NCBI RefSeq assembly: GCF_004348525.1
Contig: NZ_SMKG01000009.1
Location: 1 to 64,000 of the forward strand
From: Micromonospora sp. 15K316
GTDB taxonomy: Bacteria > Actinomycetota > Actinomycetes > Mycobacteriales > Micromonosporaceae
Length of the DNA: 64,000 bases
Direction of reading: 5' to 3'
The notes beneath the pieces are model-generated. The model was given only the letters and a program-made list of their open reading frames with translations, was not told where the DNA came from and did no database searches. The position numbers were made by a program, and so were the translations under genes. This document shows, piece after piece, positions 59,264 to 64,000 of the stretch; position 1 is the stretch's first letter; every line of letters starts with the position of its first letter.

Positions 59264-59634
59264 ACAGCACCTCCTGCTCTACTCACACGCCCGGCAGCGG
59301 ATCGTGGAGGGGCATCGGTGCCAGGAAATTTCCACGATCGCCCCGTGGCGGGTCCAGGAGTGTTCTGCCATCCTGTCCGGTCCCACCAGGAGGGGATCCC
59401 GGGGAGGCAGGACCGGCCGGCGGAGGCGGTGCTCGCCGTGCGCCGCGGCAGCGCTGATCCACAACGTGGGAATCGTGCTGGTCTGCCGCGGCCTGCCCGG
59501 CCGACCTGGCTTCGAGCGATTGCGGCGCGCGATCGGCGGCCGGGCGATCGCTCGTCGCACGCCCGGCGACGTGACGGCCCGGTCGGGATGCCGGACCGGA
59601 ACCGGACCGCCACGCGGGGCGATTACCGCATCGA
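59264..59634. other. 371-bp region between sigma factor and DUF1801 genes
   Basis: No supported gene. Contains the inverted repeat 59300-59339 and presumably the sigma promoter. Possible reading frames have the composition of GC-rich noise. Confidence 0.6.
59300..59339. repeat. Inverted repeat upstream of the sigma factor
   Basis: GATCGTGGA (59300-59308) and TCCACGATC (59331-59339) are perfect 9-bp arms around a 22-bp spacer that holds the palindrome GGAAATTTCC (59324-59333). Lies 37-76 bp before the sigma start; an operator or leader hairpin is likely. Confidence 0.6.
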
Positions 59635-60084
59635 TCAGGAGACCGCGACCTTCACCAGCTGGATGACCTTCTGCTCCACGGCGGGGCTCCACTTCTGGAG
59701 CGCGTACGACACCGGCCACATGTCCTCGTCGTCAAGGTTGGCCGCGTCCTGGAACTCCAGGGTCGAGTAGCGGGAGTTGAACTTGCCCGAGTTCTTGAAG
59801 GCGACGATGATCTTGTCGTCCGCGTTCGTGTAGGCGGGCATCCCGTACCAGGTCTTCGGCGACAGCTCGGGAGCGGTGGCGGTGATCGTCACGTGTACGC
59901 GCTCGGCGAGGGCACGATCCTCCGGCGCCATCTTCGCGATGCTGTCGAGGACGGCCTGCAGCCCGTCGGCCTTCTTGGCTCCCTTCTTGCCCTCAGCGCG
60001 CAACTCGGCGGCGCGCGCCTTCATCGCGGCACGCTCCTCGGCGCTGAAGCCGTCGGACTGGATCGTGGTGTTCTTCTCGGGCAT
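59635..60084 (-). CDS. DUF1801-domain protein (YdhG-like)
   Basis: 149 residues. N-terminal charged helix (S-A-E-E-R-A-A-M-K-A-R-A-A-E-L, Lys rich), then the DUF1801 fold with T-W-Y-G-M-P-A-Y, K-I-I-V-A-F-K-N-S-G-K-F-N and W-P-V-S-Y-A-L. Related to Bacillus frataxin-like YdhG/Fra, an iron chaperone, but the role here is unproven. Stands alone with an AAAGGCAG ribosome site. Confidence 0.85.
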   Translation of the reverse strand: MPEKNTTIQSDGFSAEERAAMKARAAELRAEGKKGAKKADGLQAVLDSIAKMAPEDRALAERVHVTITATAPELSPKTWYGMPAYTNADDKIIVAFKNSGKFNSRYSTLEFQDAANLDDEDMWPVSYALQKWSPAVEQKVIQLVKVAVS

Positions 60085-60175
60085 GTCGGGCTGCCTTTCG
60101 ACGCTCGGGGTTCGGCGAGATGCCGGCCGTCACGAGGAAGACTAGGTTCGGCGACACCCGGCCGCTTCTCGATTC

Positions 60176-60712
60176 GTGATCGAATCGGCGGCCCGGCCGA
60201 TCGCCGGGGTCTGCCGCCGACAAGGCGTCGTGATCGTGGCCGCCGACGGCCGCCGCAGTCAACGGACGCTGCACCCGTACGGGCTCGTCGCCCACTCGGG
60301 CCGGTGGTACGTCACGGGTGTGGACCCCCGGGATCGGCGAGGACCGGACGTTCCGGCTCGATCGCATCACCGACGCGAGGCCCCTGCCCGGTTCGTTCGA
60401 GCCGGCCACCGGACCCGATCCGGCGCAGCGCGTCCTCTCGGCGCTCGCCACGGCCCCGTACCGCCATGAAGTGACCCTGCGGATCCAGGCGACGGTGGAG
60501 CAGGCCCGCGCCCGGCTTCCCGCCAGCGTCGCCACCGTGGAGGAGTCCCCACCCCCGGCGGACGCGGACCCCGAGGCCGAGGGCTGGCTCCGCGTCGAAC
60601 TGCGGGCGGAGCGGCTCGACTGGCTGCCTTCGGTGCTCGCGTCGCTCGACCGGCCGTTCGTCATCGAGCGGCCGGATGAACTCCGCGGCCTCGTCATCGC
60701 ACCTCCCCCTGC
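60176..60712 (+). pseudogene. Truncated, frameshifted WYL-domain transcriptional regulator
   Basis: Frame one gives R-T-L-H-P-Y-G-L-V-A-H-S-G-R-W-Y-V-T-G-V-D-P (WYL domain); near 60325 the sense moves to another frame as R-T-F-R-L-D-R-I-T-D-A-R-P-L-P-G-S-F-E-P and runs to R-P-D-E-L-R-G-L-V-I-A. The usual N-terminal HTH (about 130 residues) is absent. At least two lesions: a 5' deletion and an indel. A YafY-like regulator is the ancestor. Confidence 0.8.
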
Positions 60713-60771
60713 GTCACCCCTGGTCGGGGCGCCTGCTGACACAGTCGGGCCGTTCAGGCGTACGGGCAAAG

Positions 60772-60794
60772 ATCCTTGCTGCGGTGGCAAGATT
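60772..60794. promoter_or_regulatory. Dyad next to the XRE-cupin start
   Basis: ATCCTTGC (60772-60779) and GCAAGATT (60787-60794) form an inverted repeat (7 of 8 matched) ending 5 bp before the ATG at 60800. Likely autoregulatory operator; it could also hide the ribosome site. Confidence 0.5.
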
Positions 60795-60799
60795 GGGGC

Positions 60800-61408
60800 A
60801 TGGATGACGAGACTGCATCGACGATGGCGTCCGTCGGCCCCCGCCTGAAGGGGCTCCGTACGCAGCGCAACCTGTCGCTGACCCACCTCGCGCAGGCCAC
60901 CGGGATCTCCCTGAGCACGCTCTCCCGCCTGGAAGCGGGCCAGCGCCGCCCCACCCTCGAACTCCTGCTCCCCCTGGCACGCGAGCTGCGCGTGGACATC
61001 AGCGAGATCATCGGGGCGCCGCAGACCGGCGACCCCCGCCTGCACCTCAAACCGGTCACCCGCAACGGCATGACCATGCTGCCCCTGACCCGACGGGCAG
61101 GAAGCCTGCAGGCCTACAAACTGATCATCTCGCCCAGGATGCGCTCACCCGAACCCGAGCAGTCCAGCCACGAGGGCTACGAGTGGCTCTACGTCCTCGA
61201 CGGTCGCCTGCGCCTCGTCCTGGGAGACAAGGACCTGGTCATGGGTCCCGGTGAAGCGGCCGAATTCGATACCCACCTCCCGCACTGGTTCGGCAACGCC
61301 GACGAGAACCCGGTCGAGATCCTCAGCCTCCTGGGCCTTCAGGGAGAGCGCGCGCACCTCCGGATCCGGACCGTACGGGGCGAGAGCACCGCAAAAGGTT
61401 CCACGTGA
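60800..61408 (+). CDS. XRE-cupin transcriptional regulator
   Basis: 202 residues from ATG at 60800. N-terminal HTH (R-L-K-G-L-R-T-Q-R-N-L-S-L-T-H-L-A-Q-A-T-G-I-S-L-S-T-L-S-R-L-E) at about 10-65, and a C-terminal cupin with H-E-G-Y-E-W-L-Y-V-L-D-G and G-P-G-E-A-A-E-F-D. PuuR-like layout; the ligand is unknown. Starts inside the tail of the WYL remnant and is followed by the GyrI-like gene, probably one transcript. Confidence 0.93.
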   Translation: MDDETASTMASVGPRLKGLRTQRNLSLTHLAQATGISLSTLSRLEAGQRRPTLELLLPLARELRVDISEIIGAPQTGDPRLHLKPVTRNGMTMLPLTRRAGSLQAYKLIISPRMRSPEPEQSSHEGYEWLYVLDGRLRLVLGDKDLVMGPGEAAEFDTHLPHWFGNADENPVEILSLLGLQGERAHLRIRTVRGESTAKGST

Positions 61409-61474
61409 CGCCCGCCGGGGTCCGCCTCATGAAGGCCGAACGGCAGTGGCTCGCCGCCCGAATCCAGGTGCCCG

Positions 61475-62116
61475 GTGACCAGGAAGACTGACGGCAAGGT
61501 CGACTTCAAGAAGATCCTCGACGCCTACCAGGCGACACGAGGCCGGTTCCGGATCGTCGACGTACCCGACATGCAATACCTCATGATCGACGGCCACGGC
61601 GACCCGAACACCTCGCCCGCCTTCACGGCGGCGGTCGAGGCGCTCTACCCGGTGGCGTACAAGCTGAAGTTCGCCAGCAAGCGGGACCTCGGGCGCGATT
61701 ATGTCGTCCCGCCATTGGAGGGCCTGTGGTGGGCCGAGGACATGGCCGCCTTCACGGTGGCACGGGACAAGTCGCGGTGGGACTGGACGCTGCTGCTCAT
61801 GGTCCCCGACTGGATCGACCAGACCATGTTCGCCACCGCCGTCGAGCAAACCGGCGCCAAGCGTCGGCCGGCGCGTCTGGACGATGTCCGCCTCCGTACG
61901 CTGTCCGAGGGGCGGTGCGTGCAGACGCTGCACGTCGGTTCCTTCGACGACGAGGCCGGCGTCCTCGCACGACTGCATCACGGGTTCATCCCCGACAACG
62001 GGCTTCGCCCGGCCGGAACTCACCACGAGATCTACCTCAGCGACTTCCGCAGGGTCGCACCCGACGAGCAGCGCACCATCCTCAGGCAGCCGATCACTTT
62101 CGACACCGGGGTGTGA
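61475..62116 (+). CDS. GyrI-like domain protein
   Basis: 213 residues from GTG at 61475. The GyrI/SOUL-like ligand fold is seen: V-P-D-M-Q-Y-L-M-I-D-G-H-G-D-P-N at 30-45, W-W-A-E-D, W-D-W-T-L-L-L-M-V-P-D-W and H-E-I-Y-L-S-D-F-R-R near the end. Such stand-alone proteins bind, and some hydrolyse, lipophilic toxins. Its 66-bp distance from the XRE-cupin gene suggests co-expression. Confidence 0.9.
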   Translation: MTRKTDGKVDFKKILDAYQATRGRFRIVDVPDMQYLMIDGHGDPNTSPAFTAAVEALYPVAYKLKFASKRDLGRDYVVPPLEGLWWAEDMAAFTVARDKSRWDWTLLLMVPDWIDQTMFATAVEQTGAKRRPARLDDVRLRTLSEGRCVQTLHVGSFDDEAGVLARLHHGFIPDNGLRPAGTHHEIYLSDFRRVAPDEQRTILRQPITFDTGV

Positions 62117-62259
62117 ACGCGAGCACGGCCGACCGCACCGCCCCGTGGTTCGGCGCGTGGGAAGGCGACGCGACCTCGCAGGGCTGCCAGTGGGTAGAGC
62201 ACACGCCACTGACGGACGGCCGAATCCTCCATCGCCGGCTGAGTGGTAGCTCCGGGTAG
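62113..62259 (+). CDS. Possible 48-residue protein overlapping the GyrI-like stop
   Basis: GTG at 62113 overlaps the previous stop (GTGTGA) and opens N-A-S-T-A-D-R-T-A-P-W-F-G-A-W-E-G-D-A. It ends before the terminator at 62292. It may be a truncated protein or chance frame; no family recognised. Confidence 0.25.
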   Translation: MNASTADRTAPWFGAWEGDATSQGCQWVEHTPLTDGRILHRRLSGSSG

Positions 62260-62291
62260 CAGCGGCTGCCTGTCCTGCGGAGCGTGGACAC

Positions 62292-62334
62292 GGTCAGAGC
62301 CTCCCCGGTAATTCTCTCCGAGGAGGCTCTGACC
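62292..62334. terminator. Bidirectional hairpin terminator
   Basis: GGTCAGAGCCTCC (62292-62304) pairs perfectly over 13 bp with 62322-62334, loop 17 nt. It separates the convergent GyrI-like and exported-protein genes. Confidence 0.85.
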
Positions 62335-62360
62335 ACTACTTGTGGAACGGTTGGGCTATC

Positions 62361-64000
62361 TCACAGGCGCGGGTCCTCCTGGACCTTCAGGGCGTTGAGG
62401 ATCGGGTCGCTCTCGCCCTTCTCCCGGCGAAGCTCGATCTTCAGATCGCCACCGGCGTGCTCGACGGTGACCGTGTTCATGTCCGCGGTCAGCGCACCCA
62501 CCTTCGCCTGCACGTCGTGGTCGTAGAGCACGACCTTGCCGTCGGCCAGAACATCGAAGGCGCGCTTGCCGACCTTCACCTTCTCGATCTCCGCGAAGTC
62601 GAGGCCGATCCGGTACGTCCCGGCGGGCGCGTTCTTGAACACGTAGCTGAACGTCTCGCCGGTCCGCTGGGTACGGAACAGCGCGTCGTCCGTGGTGCCG
62701 GCGATGTCGGCCTTGGTGGCGCGCGCCTTGCCGCCGACGTAGCCCCACGGCCGCGAGCCGAGCTGCTGGTCGGGCGACCAGACGAAGCCGTCGGCGCCGA
62801 CGTACCCGGAGCCGCCCACGTCGACGCCCCTCCAGTAGGCGGAGGTCGCCAGGCGGACCGGCTTGAGCTGGGTCTCGCCCTTGCCGGCGTTCGACGCCAC
62901 GAGCACGTCCCCGACGAGCACGCCGGGCTGGACGCCGGCGTTGTCGGCCGTCGCCGTGACCCTGGTGGACTCGCCGGCCGCGAGCTTCACCGTGCCGGTT
63001 GCGGCCGCGCCCGTGAGGGTCAGCCACGGAAGGTCGCCGGCCTCGTGCCCACCGTCGTCGGTGCGCTTCTGCTCGCTGATCCGTACGTCGAGCGGGGCGG
63101 AGCCGGTGTTGGTCACCGTCACCTCGGCCGTCGCCTTCTGGTCCGGGCCGACGAGCCAGTCGAGGTCGCCTCCGGTGACGCTGGCGATGCCCGTGGTCAA
63201 CGCCGTGTCGACCACCTCGGCCTGATCCTTCTTCGCGATGGTCACCGGGTGGCTGGCGGTGACGTAGTTCGGCACCGACACCTCCACGGTGTTCTCGCCG
63301 ACCAGCGCCTGGGCCTTCCACCGGCCCTTCGCGTCGGCCGTGATGACCCGCTCACCGCCCGGCCCCTTGAGCGTGACGATCGCGCCCTCGATCGGCTTGC
63401 CGTCGTTCGCGTCGGTGACCGTGCCCTCGATCGTGCCCGCGGCCGGGAGGGTGTACTCCAGCCCCAGGCCGGCCTTCAGGACAGGCTGGTCGAAGGAGTA
63501 CTGACTCGCGGGGTTGCGCGTCAGGCTCTCCACGCCGACCGTCGCCGACGACCCCCGGGTGAGGGGGTTGTCGCCGCCGACGCCGTCGCCGTACCCGATC
63601 TGGATCCGGCCGTCGGCGATCAGGGTGACCGAGAAGCTCACCCGAGCCGTCTGGTCGTTGTAGAAGGTGGCGTTGCGCCACTCGATGACCTCAGCGGCCA
63701 GGCCGTCCACCTCGGTCCTGCCGAAGTAGATGCCCGCCTCGTCGTCGACGACCAGGTCGTCCCAGAGCGGATAGATCGCGTCGAACGCGAACGGCGACGG
63801 CAGCTCCGTGTTGCCGCCCACGGCGCTGGCCTGGTCGAAGATCAGCTGGCCGTTCGTCGTCACGCACACGCCGTCCCAGGCCGTGTCGTAGAACGGGAAC
63901 AGGAAGCTGGAGTCGAACCACAGCACACCGCAGACGTCATCGCCGTGCCACCCGGACTCCTGCGCGCCCTGGCGGTAGAGCCCGTCGGTCACCTTCATCG
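62361..64000 (-). CDS. Exported multidomain surface protein, C-terminal part (start outside window)
   Basis: At least 545 residues ending at 62361. From the visible N-side: a nidogen-like beta domain (F-L-F-P-F-Y-D-T-A-W-D, V-T-T-N-G-Q-L), a carboxypeptidase-regulatory-like beta sandwich (G-T-I-E-G-T-V-T-D-A-N-D-G-K-P-I-E-G-A), an Ig/CARDB-like domain, and a malectin-like domain to the end. These C-terminal modules are typical of secreted S8 subtilases. An in-frame ATG at 63998 is at the edge, so I treat the gene as partial. Confidence 0.8.
   Translation of the reverse strand, partial: MKVTDGLYRQGAQESGWHGDDVCGVLWFDSSFLFPFYDTAWDGVCVTTNGQLIFDQASAVGGNTELPSPFAFDAIYPLWDDLVVDDEAGIYFGRTEVDGLAAEVIEWRNATFYNDQTARVSFSVTLIADGRIQIGYGDGVGGDNPLTRGSSATVGVESLTRNPASQYSFDQPVLKAGLGLEYTLPAAGTIEGTVTDANDGKPIEGAIVTLKGPGGERVITADAKGRWKAQALVGENTVEVSVPNYVTASHPVTIAKKDQAEVVDTALTTGIASVTGGDLDWLVGPDQKATAEVTVTNTGSAPLDVRISEQKRTDDGGHEAGDLPWLTLTGAAATGTVKLAAGESTRVTATADNAGVQPGVLVGDVLVASNAGKGETQLKPVRLATSAYWRGVDVGGSGYVGADGFVWSPDQQLGSRPWGYVGGKARATKADIAGTTDDALFRTQRTGETFSYVFKNAPAGTYRIGLDFAEIEKVKVGKRAFDVLADGKVVLYDHDVQAKVGALTADMNTVTVEHAGGDLKIELRREKGESDPILNALKVQEDPRL

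Noticed and set aside
59304-59666. Open frame of 120 codons between sigma factor and DUF1801 genes
   Set aside because: Arg/Gly/Ala-rich composition, no ribosome site and overlap with the inverted repeat and DUF1801 gene.
61430-61492. 20-codon frame before the GyrI-like gene
   Set aside because: Too short and overlaps the start of the next gene; no ribosome site or homology visible.

Overview
The window is 64 kb of very GC-rich DNA with the coding style of a filamentous actinomycete. Third codon positions are almost all G or C, GTG starts are common, and many genes appear to have leaderless promoters (a -10 hexamer 6 or 7 nt before the start codon). Gene content (F420 and luciferase-like enzymes, two P450s, Tat-exported glycoside hydrolase, SigE-type sigma factor, DUF488, TOBE-type Mo operon) fits Micromonosporaceae, for example Micromonospora, but no rRNA or tRNA is present to settle this. 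I see no insertion sequence, prophage, CRISPR array or assembly-line biosynthetic cluster. This is chromosomal accessory territory: small catabolic, detoxification and secretion modules, each usually with its own regulator.

Region 1 to 10.1 kb: the end of one short-chain dehydrogenase (SDR), two paralogous SDRs flanking a LysR regulator, an aldo/keto reductase, an XRE/MmyB-type regulator preceded by a 7-bp tandem repeat, a thioesterase, a TetR regulator divergent from an alpha/beta hydrolase with two clear operators between them, an O-methyltransferase and a MalY-like aminotransferase. 10.1 to 22.2 kb: pyridoxal kinase, an ATP-grasp-like protein, a double-length LtrA membrane protein, a P450, a Tat-exported GH127 arabinofuranosidase-type enzyme interrupted by a LamG domain, an acetamidase/formamidase, and a secreted CocE-type hydrolase.

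22.3 to 29.2 kb: a MarR-controlled operon of two luciferase-like monooxygenases plus an F420:NADP oxidoreductase, a GNAT enzyme, a PP2C-like protein, a second P450 and a DUF488 protein. 29.2 to 32.6 kb is a nitric oxide/globin island: a membrane protein plus group III truncated haemoglobin, a divergent cysteine-bearing HTH regulator, and an nsrR-hmp operon with a long dyad operator. 32.7 to 42.5 kb: an AlkZ/YcaQ-like protein, a secreted M14 peptidase, a two-component system divergent from an ABC exporter, and a SulP transporter translationally coupled to a MerR regulator.

42.5 to 53.8 kb: a molybdate uptake operon (HTH-TOBE protein, modA, modB, modC), an aldo/keto reductase, a small membrane protein, a zinc alcohol dehydrogenase, a saccharopine-dehydrogenase-like reductase divergent from a GlxA-type regulator, and a TetR-controlled pair (SDR lacking the catalytic Tyr, plus tautomerase). 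53.8 to 64 kb: a secreted serine protease, a frameshifted gene remnant, an eight-helix membrane protein built from two four-helix/CxxC halves, a three-gene operon of SigE-like sigma factor, membrane beta-propeller and small helical protein, a DUF1801 protein, a WYL-regulator pseudogene, an XRE-cupin regulator with a GyrI-like protein, and the C-terminal part of a large exported multidomain protein running off the right edge.

Most of these modules are autonomous. The clearest functional groupings are NO detoxification (29.2 to 32.6 kb), F420/flavin oxidation (22.3 to 25.7 kb), Mo uptake (42.5 to 45.7 kb) and the sigma/propeller signalling operon (56.9 to 59.3 kb).
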